NCBI GenBank assembly: GCA_902493585.1
Contig: CABUPZ010000021.1
Span: 1 to 41,103 of the forward strand
DNA length: 41,103 nucleotides
From: an uncultured Fusicatenibacter sp.
GTDB lineage: Bacteria > Bacillota > Clostridia > Lachnospirales > Lachnospiraceae
Direction of reading: 5' to 3'
Positions 1 to 7,172 of the stretch are shown here, piece after piece. How positions within the stretch are numbered: position 1 is the first letter of the stretch; each line of letters begins with the position of its first letter. A program made the position numbers and the translations under genes. The notes below the pieces were generated by a model that was not told where the DNA came from, did not search any database, and saw only the letters and a program-made list of their open reading frames with translations.

Positions 1-52
1 GGTCCGTTCCGTTTCCGGAACTCTTTGTTCCTGCCTCAGCAGCAACTCGTTT

Positions 53-81
53 ATTTTATCATAACGTTTTGTGCTTGTCAA
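53..81 (-). promoter_or_regulatory. Strong sigma-A promoter, rrn-like P1 (leftward)
   Basis: Read on the minus strand, a perfect TTGACA (76-81) is followed by a 17-bp spacer and TAAAAT (53-58), preceded by the extended -10 dinucleotide TG. A/T-rich sequence upstream of the -35 could act as an UP element. It is the closest of three matching promoters to the left edge. The gene it drives is outside the window. Confidence 0.8.
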
Positions 82-204
82 GAACTTTTTTTCAAAAGTT
101 TTTCGGTTTTTATCTTCCTCCGACCGATCATTTCTGATCTCCTTTGAAAACTCTGGAACCGAAGCCTGTCGCCTTCTGACTTCTCGTCTTCAGCGAACTT
201 TTAT

Positions 205-233
205 ATTTTATCACAGCAGCTCGTCTCTGTCAA
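205..233 (-). promoter_or_regulatory. Strong sigma-A promoter, rrn-like P2 (leftward)
   Basis: Minus-strand TTGACA (228-233), 17-bp spacer, extended -10 TGA-TAAAAT (205-210). The design is identical to the copy 152 bp downstream, including the TTC just before the -35. Confidence 0.8.
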
Positions 234-348
234 GAACTTTTTTAATTTTCTTTCACAGCTTTTCAAATGACCTTTCAAAGATTCTTTGATTCTTCCTGAG
301 ATACTGTACTGCTGTCCGTTTGGCGCCCGCCTCAGCGACAGCTTAGTT

Positions 349-377
349 ATAATATCATTGCTTTCATCATTTGTCAA
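349..377 (-). promoter_or_regulatory. Strong sigma-A promoter, rrn-like P3 (leftward)
   Basis: Minus-strand TTGACA (372-377), 17-bp spacer, extended -10 TGA-TATTAT (349-354), with an A/T-rich tract upstream of the -35. It is the third member of a tandem array spaced about 145-150 bp apart, the arrangement typical of Firmicutes rRNA operons. Confidence 0.8.
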
Positions 378-433
378 CAGTATTTTCTAATTTTTTCTAA
401 TTTTCATGAATAACTGAAAATTAAGTTAATATC

Positions 434-524
434 AAATGGTCTGCTTTTCATCCGTTGGATTTCCATCGTGCAGCACATCGCTGCGCCGTCTTTGTTTGCT
501 TCAACTGTGAAAAACAGACCATTT
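434..524 (-). terminator. Long inverted repeat downstream of melA, possible terminator
   Basis: A perfect 10-bp inverted repeat, AAATGGTCTG (434-443) and CAGACCATTT (515-524), closes a 91-nt segment containing smaller hairpins. It lies between the melA stop and the tandem promoters. On the minus strand it is followed by TTTGATATT, a weak U-tract. It may insulate melA from the rrn-like promoters. Apart from this, positions 378-582 show nothing recognisable. Confidence 0.4.
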
Positions 525-582
525 TTGATTTTATTTCATTGTTTGAATCATAATTTTCAGGGATCGTGAAACATCAGCAGCA

Positions 583-1908
583 TCACTGATACATCTTCAT
601 ATATTCTCCATGTGCATCGATCAGCTCATCACACATCCGGATGATATCATCAATATTCAGTTCCGCCGCTGTATGCGGTTCCATCATTGCCGCCTGGTAA
701 ATCCGCTGACGGTCTTTCGTAACAGCGGCATCAATCGTCAGAAGCTGTGTGCTGATATTGGACAGATTCATTGCCGCCAGCTGCAGCGGAAGCTTTCCTA
801 CTTTTACCGGATGAACGCCTGTCCCATCGATATAGCAGGGTACTTCCACGCACGCATCTGCCGGAAGATTCTCGATATAGCCGTTGTTCAGAACATTTCC
901 GCCAATCTTATAAGGCACATCGGTTACCACTGCTTCCATAATATAGGAAGCATACTCACGGCTTCTGGTATGCGTAATCTTTCCGTCATTGAGGATATCC
1001 TCCCGCTCTTTCTCCCATCCTTTGATCTGCTCAATACACCGTCTCGGATATTCATCCAGCGGAATATTAAACTGTTCGATCATCTCAGGATATTTTGACT
1101 TGATAAAAAACGGATTGTACTCCGCATTGTGCTCGCTGGATTCCGTGCAGTAATAGCCAAGGCGTCGGATGTATTCGTAACGCACCATGTCATGATGCTT
1201 TTCTCCACAGGTATTTTTCTCTTCCGCTCTTCTGCGGATCTCCGGATAAAGATCCACGCCGTTCTTATCCTGAATCTCCAACAGCCAGCCCATATGATTG
1301 ATTCCCGCAATCAGTTCTTTTCTGCCTTCCAGCCGATCTTCCATCCCCAGATCTTTCAGGAGATTCTCAGAGCAGACCTGAACACTGTGACAAAGCCCCA
1401 CCGTCCGGATCTTCGTATATCTCTGCATATATCCGGTCAGCATTGCCATCGGATTCGAGTAATTCAAAAACAGCGTATTGGGGCAGACCTCTTCCATGTC
1501 CCGGGCAAATTCCTCCAACACCGGAATCGTACGCAGAGCTCTCATGATTCCACCAATCCCAAGGGTATCCGCAATAGTCTGACGAAGACCATATTTCTTC
1601 GGGATTTCAAAATCGATAACAGTACATGGCTCATAACCGCCTACCTGAATCGCATTTACAACGAAATCCGCATCCCTCAGCGCATCCTTTCGGTTTTCCA
1701 CTCCAAGATACGTTTTGATGACCGCACGATCCTGATTGACATTATGATTAATTGCACTGAGGATGATCCTGGAATCTTCCAGTCTTTGTGCATCAATGTC
1801 ATACAGGGCGATCTCACTTTCACACAGCGCCGGAGTACACATGCAGTCGCCCAGAACATTTCTTGCGAATACGGTGCTTCCTGCTCCCATAAATGTAATT
1901 TTGATCAT
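583..1908 (-). CDS. melA: Alpha-galactosidase, glycoside hydrolase family 4
   Basis: A 441-aa GH4 enzyme, a family using NAD+ and a divalent metal to cleave glycosides by oxidation-elimination. The N-terminal Rossmann motif GAGS lies at residues 8-11. The metal/catalytic signature CHSVQ at 173-177, the SNPM motif near 151-154 and NHMGW near 204-208 are all present, so it looks active. Alpha-galactosidase (melibiose/raffinose) is the best match by overall similarity to MelA; another GH4 specificity cannot be excluded. The ATG at 1908 was chosen because AGGAG/GAGG sequences precede it; an upstream ATG would add 21 residues that do not look like GH4. It is divergent from an AraC-family regulator 133 bp away, its probable controller. 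No signal peptide is seen, so the substrate must be imported. Confidence 0.88.
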   Translation of the reverse strand: MIKITFMGAGSTVFARNVLGDCMCTPALCESEIALYDIDAQRLEDSRIILSAINHNVNQDRAVIKTYLGVENRKDALRDADFVVNAIQVGGYEPCTVIDFEIPKKYGLRQTIADTLGIGGIMRALRTIPVLEEFARDMEEVCPNTLFLNYSNPMAMLTGYMQRYTKIRTVGLCHSVQVCSENLLKDLGMEDRLEGRKELIAGINHMGWLLEIQDKNGVDLYPEIRRRAEEKNTCGEKHHDMVRYEYIRRLGYYCTESSEHNAEYNPFFIKSKYPEMIEQFNIPLDEYPRRCIEQIKGWEKEREDILNDGKITHTRSREYASYIMEAVVTDVPYKIGGNVLNNGYIENLPADACVEVPCYIDGTGVHPVKVGKLPLQLAAMNLSNISTQLLTIDAAVTKDRQRIYQAAMMEPHTAAELNIDDIIRMCDELIDAHGEYMKMYQ

Positions 1909-1947
1909 TTTTCCTCTTCTCCTTTTCGAACGATTTATGTTAAGATC

Positions 1948-1953
1948 ATTATA
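1948..1953 (-). promoter_or_regulatory. Probable -10 element of melA
   Basis: A consensus TATAAT on the minus strand lies 40 bp upstream of the melA ATG. No good -35 is found at 16-18 bp, which fits an activator-dependent promoter served by the adjacent AraC-family protein. Confidence 0.45.
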
Positions 1954-2041
1954 AACAACTGCACCTGGCACAGGCTATGCGATTTGTTGCTGATTCTTGA
2001 CTTTATGTTGACTGCCAGAGTGTGTTTGAAAAGGAGATTGT

Positions 2042-2884
2042 ATGAATAACCCTGTTGAAATTTATTTCTGCGGCAGAGAACAGTGTGCCGGCGGACATTC
2101 GTTCGGTCCGGCAGTGCGGCCGCATTATCTGATCCATTTTATTCTGAACGGAAAAGGCTGCTACCATGTAAACGGAAAAATCTATCCTCTCCAGGCCGGC
2201 GATGCCTTTTTGATATACCCAGGAGAAACTACGTTCTACGAAGCGGATGAGGAGATTCCCTGGGAATATGCCTGGATCGGTTTCGGAGGTGAAAACTGCC
2301 GCGCCGTTCTCTCTTCCTGTGCCTTTTCTGAAAACGGCTATATCTTCCGCCAGGCTTCTGCCGCGGAGCACGAAAAAGATGCCGTTGCTGAAAAGAAAGA
2401 CACCATTGCCGAAACCACTGCTTACCTTGAGAAAATGATTCAATGCTTTGAATCGGGATGTCAAAATCCGCTGGAACTGCTTGGATATTTTTATCTGGTC
2501 CTCTCCAGGATCACCAGCCGCACACAGAGCAACCAAATCGCTCCGGAGGAACTTTATCTTCAGAAAGCGCTCGATTATATCCACAATAATTATGGCTATC
2601 CCATTCACATTCAGAACCTCGCCCGGCAGATCGGCATCGACAGAAGCTATCTCTACAAACTGACAGAACGGAAATTTCACCTGTCTCCCCAGCAGTATCT
2701 GATCGAATACCGGCTGGCGAAAGCACGGGAGATGCTGAAAAATACTTCCCTGAGTATTACGGAAATCACGTTTTCCTGTGGTTTCAAGGATACTTCCTCT
2801 TTCTGCCGCATATTCAAAAAACGGACGGGAATCAGTCCGGGAATGTACCGGAAGAATCCGTCCGCTTATCAACTTTCTAATTAA
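2042..2884 (+). CDS. AraC-family transcriptional regulator with cupin sensor domain
   Basis: A 280-aa protein. The N-terminal part (about 20-95) is an AraC-type cupin arm carrying the typical phrases HFILNGKG and AGDAFLIYPGE. The C-terminal part (about 180-275) contains the two helix-turn-helix motifs ending in the signature FCRIFKKRTGISPGMYRK. An AAGGAGA ribosome binding site precedes the ATG. It is transcribed divergently from the GH4 alpha-galactosidase, so it is probably a sugar-responsive activator of that gene; its ligand is inferred from context only. It ends convergently to the epimerase gene. Confidence 0.9.
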   Translation: MNNPVEIYFCGREQCAGGHSFGPAVRPHYLIHFILNGKGCYHVNGKIYPLQAGDAFLIYPGETTFYEADEEIPWEYAWIGFGGENCRAVLSSCAFSENGYIFRQASAAEHEKDAVAEKKDTIAETTAYLEKMIQCFESGCQNPLELLGYFYLVLSRITSRTQSNQIAPEELYLQKALDYIHNNYGYPIHIQNLARQIGIDRSYLYKLTERKFHLSPQQYLIEYRLAKAREMLKNTSLSITEITFSCGFKDTSSFCRIFKKRTGISPGMYRKNPSAYQLSN

Positions 2885-2910
2885 CCGTACCGTTCAAACC
2901 ACAGGCTCTA

Positions 2911-2940
2911 TGTGACAGTTCAGCTGGATGAACTGTTACA
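2911..2940. repeat. Small palindromic intergenic repeat
   Basis: TGTGACAGTTCA and TGAACTGTTACA form 12-bp arms with one G-U type mismatch around a GCTGGA loop. It lies between two convergent genes and could serve both as a terminator. The epimerase stop codon (2920-2922) falls inside it, so the repeat supplies the last codons of that gene. A related palindrome lies at 21791-21818. Confidence 0.6.
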
Positions 2941-3849
2941 CGGCTCCAGAACCATTTCCCAGATGTTCTCATAAACACCGCCTCCTTCCAGTGCCAGAAG
3001 ATTTTCCTGCCGTTCCAGATCTTCCACAATTCCTTTTCGGGACGGCAGAGAAGACCAGGGCTCAATGCAAAGATACGGCGCCTCCGACTTTGGCAGATGC
3101 CAGAATCCCACATAATCCATCTGTGGAAATTTCACACAGATTGCCGATGCTTCACGCTTCTCTTCCTTTCCGGCACGTTGTTCCCACTCACGGCCCGGAC
3201 AGAGCCGCACACAGTGTCCTGCGCCTCTCAGGACAACCGCATCCTGATCAAACAGCGCGTGCCTCAGTGAAAGTTCCCCTTGTTTCAAATCCATATACGG
3301 AGCTTCGCCCTCCACAAAACAATCCTCAGAAAACTGCACGCGAAATGGCTGTTCCGCTTCCGGAAACTGCAGGACATAATCCGAAAATTCCGTTCCGCCA
3401 AGATACGGCACCCGGAAACCCGGATGTCCGCCGATTCCAAAATACATGGTGCGATCTTCCTGATTTTCCACGCGGAAGGTCACTGTCAGGGTATTTCCTC
3501 TCAGGCGATAACGAATTTCAAATCGAAACCGGAATGGATATTGAGAAAGTGTCTTTTCATCCGACTGCAAGGCAAAGATCACTTCATCTGCCTTTTTCTC
3601 CGCCTCCATTTCCCGGTATTTTGCAATTCCATGGATCTGCATGGAATACTCTTTTCCACGATAAGTACATTTGCCCTTCGTCAGACGGCCAATATACGGA
3701 AAAAGATTGGGTGCCTTTTCGTCCCAGAACCTTGGCTCTCCCTGCCAGAGATATTCCCGCCCGTTCCTTTTTTCCACGATTGACTGAAGTTCTCCGCCGA
3801 AGGAAGAAACCTTCACGCAGAGCTCTTCGTTTTCCAGAGTGAATTGCAT
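2920..3849 (-). CDS. Aldose 1-epimerase family protein
   Basis: A 309-aa protein of the galactose-mutarotase fold, closest in feel to the LacX / YeaD subgroup. Supporting phrases are NLFPYIGRL near 48-56, the IHGIAKYREM region near 73, and the GIGGHPGFRVPY segment around 140-150 that carries a conserved His. Family members interconvert the anomers of sugars or sugar phosphates. The location next to melA suggests galactose handling, but it has its own ribosome binding site (GGAGGAG) and is closer to uvrB. The C-terminal serines are encoded inside a palindromic intergenic repeat, so the native end may have been altered by repeat insertion. Confidence 0.8.
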   Translation of the reverse strand: MQFTLENEELCVKVSSFGGELQSIVEKRNGREYLWQGEPRFWDEKAPNLFPYIGRLTKGKCTYRGKEYSMQIHGIAKYREMEAEKKADEVIFALQSDEKTLSQYPFRFRFEIRYRLRGNTLTVTFRVENQEDRTMYFGIGGHPGFRVPYLGGTEFSDYVLQFPEAEQPFRVQFSEDCFVEGEAPYMDLKQGELSLRHALFDQDAVVLRGAGHCVRLCPGREWEQRAGKEEKREASAICVKFPQMDYVGFWHLPKSEAPYLCIEPWSSLPSRKGIVEDLERQENLLALEGGGVYENIWEMVLEPCNSSSS

Positions 3850-3862
3850 CTTTCTCCTCCTC

Positions 3863-3923
3863 TAGTACATCCCAAAACAAATAGACAAGTCAAATGGCTA
3901 GCTATTTATTTTTCGATGTACTA
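3863..3923. repeat. 61-bp nested inverted repeat between uvrB and the epimerase gene
   Basis: TAGTACATC (3863-3871) and GATGTACTA (3915-3923) are perfect 9-bp outer arms. Inside them, AAAACAAATAG pairs with CTATTTATTTT with one mismatch. This gives a stem of about 20 bp around a 17-nt centre. It fills most of the gap between the uvrB stop and the downstream ribosome binding site. A MITE-like element or an mRNA-stabilising hairpin is possible. Confidence 0.55.
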
Positions 3924-3935
3924 ATTTTATGAATC

Positions 3936-5927
3936 TCACATTTCTTTTAAATCGTCCAGGCTTTTCTTCAATTCGATCATCTTATCACGCAGCTCGGCTG
4001 CCATTTCGAAATTCAGGTCTGCCGCTGCCGCTTTCATCTGTTTCTGAACCTGTCCGATCAGTTTTTCCAGTTCCTCCCGGCTCATAGATTCCGGATCCTT
4101 TTCCAGCGTACTCTCCGTCTTTGCCACTTCTTTGGAGATACTGATCAGGTCACGGACCGCCTTTTGGATGGTCTTTGGCGTGATGCCATGCGCTTCATTG
4201 TATGCCTGCTGTAATTCCCGGCGTCGGCTGGTCTCCTCGATTGCATTGCGCATGGAGTCCGTCATATTATCCGCGTACATGATCACATGGCCTTCACTGT
4301 TTCGTGCAGCACGTCCGATGGTCTGGATCAACGATGTTTCCGACCGCAGAAATCCTTCCTTGTCCGCATCCAGGATCGCAACCAGTGTGATTTCCGGAAT
4401 ATCCAGTCCTTCTCTCAACAGGTTGATTCCTACCAGCACATCAAATACATCCAAACGCATATCGCGGATGATCTCCGTTCGTTCCAGGGTATCAATATCG
4501 GAGTGAAGATACCGGACACGAATTCCCATTTCCTTCATGTAATCCGTCAGATCTTCTGCCATTCGCTTGGTCAGGGTTGTCACCAGCACTTTATGATGAT
4601 TCTCTACTTCCTTACGCACTTCGGCAAGCAGGTCATCGATCTGCCCTTCCACCGGACGGACATCCACCTCCGGATCCAGAAGACCGGTGGGACGGATGAT
4701 CTGCTCCGCTCTCAGCAGCTCATGTTCCGCCTCATATTCTCCGGGCGTGGCAGAGACAAACATGATCTGATCGATCCTGTCTTCAAATTCTTCAAAATTC
4801 AGCGGACGGTTGTCCTTGGCAGACGGAAGGCGGAAACCGTAATCCACCAGTGTGGTTTTACGCGACTGGTCTCCGGAGTACATACTGCGGATCTGTGGGA
4901 TCGTCTTATGGGACTCATCAATGATGATCAGGAAATCATCCCCAAAATAATCGATCAGCGTGTACGGCGGCTGCCCAGGCTCCAGACCGGACAGATAGCG
5001 AGAATAGTTCTCGATACCGGAGCATACGCCGGTTTCCCGCAGCATTTCAATGTCAAAATTGGTTCGTTCCTCGATCCGCTGTGCTTCCAGAAGCTTTCCC
5101 TCGCTTTTGAAGAACTTCACCTGCTCCACCATATCCTGCTCGATTTCCTGCGTTGCTTTGAGAATGGTATTCATCGGAACAACATAGTGGGATGCCGGAA
5201 AGATCGCAATATGCTCCAGCTCACACAGAATTTCTCCCGTCAATGTGTCGATCTGGGTAATCCGGTCAATCTCATCCCCGAAAAACTCTACCCGAACAGC
5301 CCGTTCACTTTCTTCCGCAGGAAAAATTTCCAGCACATCTCCCCGGACACGGAAGGTTCCCCGGTGGAAATCCATATCGTTGCGGTCATACTGAATGTCG
5401 ATCAGCGCTTTAATGACATCATCTCTGTCCTTTTCCATTCCCGGACGCAGAGAAATGATCATCTCCATATAGTCCTTCGGGCTTCCAATGCCGTAAATGC
5501 AGGATACACTGGAGACGACGATAACATCCCGGCGCTCGGAGAGCGCCGAAGTGGCGGACAGACGGAGCTTGTCAATCTCCTCATTGATGGAGGAATCTTT
5601 CGCAATGTAGGTGTCGGAAGACGGGACGTAGGCTTCGGGTTGGTAGTAGTCGTAGTAGGACACGAAATACTCTACTGCATTGTTCGGGAAAAATTCCTTG
5701 AACTCACCGTAGAGCTGTGCCGCCAGGGTCTTATTGTGAGCAATGATAAGTGTTGGCTTATTTAGTTGCTGGATGACGTTTGCCATCGTGAAGGTTTTTC
5801 CGGAACCGGTGACACCCAGAAGCGTTTCGCACTGGTTGCCTTCCTTAAAACCTTTGACCAGCTGCTCGATGGCCTGGGGCTGATCGCCGGTTGGTTTGTA
5901 TGCTGATACTAGTTCAAAATGGTCCAT
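3936..5927 (-). CDS. uvrB: Excinuclease ABC subunit B
   Basis: A 663-aa full-length UvrB, the damage-verifying helicase-like subunit of nucleotide excision repair. Visible features in order are the Walker A motif GVTGSGKT (38-45), the beta-hairpin signature YYDYYQPEAYVP (about 92-103) that inserts between DNA strands, the DESH helicase box, the QTIGRAARN motif VI, and a C-terminal UVR coiled region (about 620-655) that contacts UvrC. Ribosome binding site GGAG/AGGAT precedes the ATG. uvrA, the usual neighbour in many Firmicutes, is not in the window. Nothing in it looks broken. Confidence 0.98.
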   Translation of the reverse strand: MDHFELVSAYKPTGDQPQAIEQLVKGFKEGNQCETLLGVTGSGKTFTMANVIQQLNKPTLIIAHNKTLAAQLYGEFKEFFPNNAVEYFVSYYDYYQPEAYVPSSDTYIAKDSSINEEIDKLRLSATSALSERRDVIVVSSVSCIYGIGSPKDYMEMIISLRPGMEKDRDDVIKALIDIQYDRNDMDFHRGTFRVRGDVLEIFPAEESERAVRVEFFGDEIDRITQIDTLTGEILCELEHIAIFPASHYVVPMNTILKATQEIEQDMVEQVKFFKSEGKLLEAQRIEERTNFDIEMLRETGVCSGIENYSRYLSGLEPGQPPYTLIDYFGDDFLIIIDESHKTIPQIRSMYSGDQSRKTTLVDYGFRLPSAKDNRPLNFEEFEDRIDQIMFVSATPGEYEAEHELLRAEQIIRPTGLLDPEVDVRPVEGQIDDLLAEVRKEVENHHKVLVTTLTKRMAEDLTDYMKEMGIRVRYLHSDIDTLERTEIIRDMRLDVFDVLVGINLLREGLDIPEITLVAILDADKEGFLRSETSLIQTIGRAARNSEGHVIMYADNMTDSMRNAIEETSRRRELQQAYNEAHGITPKTIQKAVRDLISISKEVAKTESTLEKDPESMSREELEKLIGQVQKQMKAAAADLNFEMAAELRDKMIELKKSLDDLKEM

Positions 5928-6006
5928 AATATATCCTTACTCCTTATCTGTCCGCAAAATTTTCTTCGCATTCTCTTGGTCCTGAAACAAAATCGCCGTT
6001 TTGCAC

Positions 6007-6012
6007 ATTATA
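6007..6012 (-). promoter_or_regulatory. Extended -10 promoter of uvrB
   Basis: On the minus strand TGC-TATAAT is a consensus -10 with the extended TG, 80 bp upstream of the uvrB start. The -35 is poor. No LexA box was recognised nearby by eye. Confidence 0.5.
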
Positions 6013-6122
6013 GCAAATATAAAGGTAAAAGTATATAGCTCTGGCAGCAAAGAAGCACAGATGTTCGATTTTTTATTTATCCCCTTTTACTAGGATGGGG
6101 CGGCAGCCCAGCTTATATACGC

Positions 6123-6163
6123 AAAAAACCCGGAAGATCTTCACTCCTGAAAATCCTCCGGCC
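6123..6163 (-). terminator. Rho-independent terminator of the DUF2798 gene
   Basis: On the minus strand CCGGAGGATTTTC and GAAGATCTTCCGG form an imperfect G/C-rich stem followed by GTTTTTTGC. It lies about 50 bp beyond the stop of the DUF2798 gene. Confidence 0.6.
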
Positions 6164-6212
6164 ATGCAATATTTTTAAACTTTTCTTGATCTTACTGCCT
6201 GAAGTATTGATG

Positions 6213-6701
6213 TCAGGCTGCTTTCGCTGTTTCTCTTTCCCGGCTTTGTCTGAAGATCTTCCCGAAGATCCATCTTACCAGCGGACCTGCGTAAAAGATC
6301 TGCCAGCACAGAGCCATGGGAAAATTCCGCACAGAAATCTGAAGCCAGTTGGCAATCAGATCAGCGTTCACTCCATGGAAAAGTAGGGTTGCAATAAAGC
6401 TCATGATCGGGCACATGAAACATACCGTAAGGGCAGAGATCACCAGGATCACTGCTATAGGCCTCTCCTTGCCCGGTGTTACGATACGAAAAGCCAGTCC
6501 GGGCACGATCCGTCCTACTACAAACAGCTCCAGGATAAAACCTGCGATCACCATGATCGGAAACTCATGAAAGGCCAGAAGGAAAATCTGGTTGCTCATA
6601 CCTCCCTTGTCAAAGGCGATATTATATACCACCATAGCATAAACCATTACCATCACCATCAAAATAGTGAAAATAACTTCCTGAAATTTTGTTTTTGGCA
6701 T
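6213..6701 (-). CDS. DUF2798 family membrane protein
   Basis: A 162-aa protein with four predicted membrane segments (about 8-27, 38-60, 78-100 and 127-147) and a basic C-terminal tail. It matches my memory of the DUF2798 family; no biochemical function is established. The ATG at 6701 follows a strong AGGAGG site. An upstream in-frame ATG would run through the leader terminator and is rejected. The gene stands alone behind a long structured leader with a terminator just before its ribosome binding site, so expression is probably controlled by attenuation in response to some signal. Confidence 0.75.
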   Translation of the reverse strand: MPKTKFQEVIFTILMVMVMVYAMVVYNIAFDKGGMSNQIFLLAFHEFPIMVIAGFILELFVVGRIVPGLAFRIVTPGKERPIAVILVISALTVCFMCPIMSFIATLLFHGVNADLIANWLQISVRNFPMALCWQIFYAGPLVRWIFGKIFRQSRERETAKAA

Positions 6702-6726
6702 TTTTAGTCCTCCTTTTTTTTGGGAC

Positions 6727-6797
6727 AAAAAAAGGCAGCGAGTTATATTCCTGTAAAGCGGCAGATCCCTCTGCCGAGCCATTATAACTTTCGCTGC
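6727..6797 (-). promoter_or_regulatory. Structured leader with terminator hairpin upstream of DUF2798
   Basis: On the minus strand the outer arms GCAGCGA (6791-6797) and TCGCTGC (6735-6741) and a second pair GTTATA/TATAAC enclose a perfect inner hairpin CGGCAG/CTGCCG (6759-6764, 6771-6776). The outer stem is followed at once by seven T residues and then the gene's ribosome binding site. A candidate extended -10 (TGG-TAGAAT) about 60 nt further upstream gives a leader of around 150 nt, a size typical of a riboswitch or attenuator. It matches no riboswitch class I know. Confidence 0.6.
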
Positions 6798-6869
6798 GAT
6801 TACAGTTCTATAATCTCACTACCATTTTCATCTGATCCAATATTTAATTTTCTGTGCTATTCTACCAAA

Positions 6870-7095
6870 AAATATTTCTTTATGTAAGTAGGCATTTTAA
6901 TTTCGGTGGTTTGGCTGGGGTTTTCCTGACTTCGTGCCGGAATCTATAGAAGTACCATACAGATTCTGCCGTAAAATCCAGAATTCTCACAGCAATCCAG
7001 CGCTAGCAGAAGCCGCTTTGTCACTGCCTGTAATGGTAATATTGTTCCGAATGATCACAAGTTTGACACCTTTGGAAGGACGAGGATAATATGAA
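6870..7095. other. Intergenic stretch with nothing recognised
   Basis: Between the DUF2798 leader and the GH2 terminator. It holds only short chance ORFs without good ribosome binding sites. No repeat or convincing RNA structure was seen. Confidence 0.5.
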
Positions 7096-7099
7096 CGAT

Positions 7100-7145
7100 A
7101 AAAAGAGGACATTCCAAAAAACCTCTTTCAAAATGTCCTCTTTCT
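7100..7145 (-). terminator. Rho-independent terminator of the GH2 gene
   Basis: AAAGAGGACATT (7102-7113) and AATGTCCTCTTT (7132-7143) are perfect 12-bp arms. On the minus strand the stem runs into TTTTTATC, just downstream of the GH2 stop codon. Confidence 0.8.
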
Positions 7146-7172
7146 ATACAATATCTTCTGTTTTTCTTCTGA

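Noticed and set aside
2003..2872. Minus-strand open frame of 289 codons covering the first AraC gene
   Set aside because: It overlaps a complete AraC-family protein in antisense and shows no domain.
4287..5765. Long plus-strand open frame of 492 codons opposite uvrB
   Set aside because: Antisense shadow of a clearly functional uvrB; no recognisable protein features.
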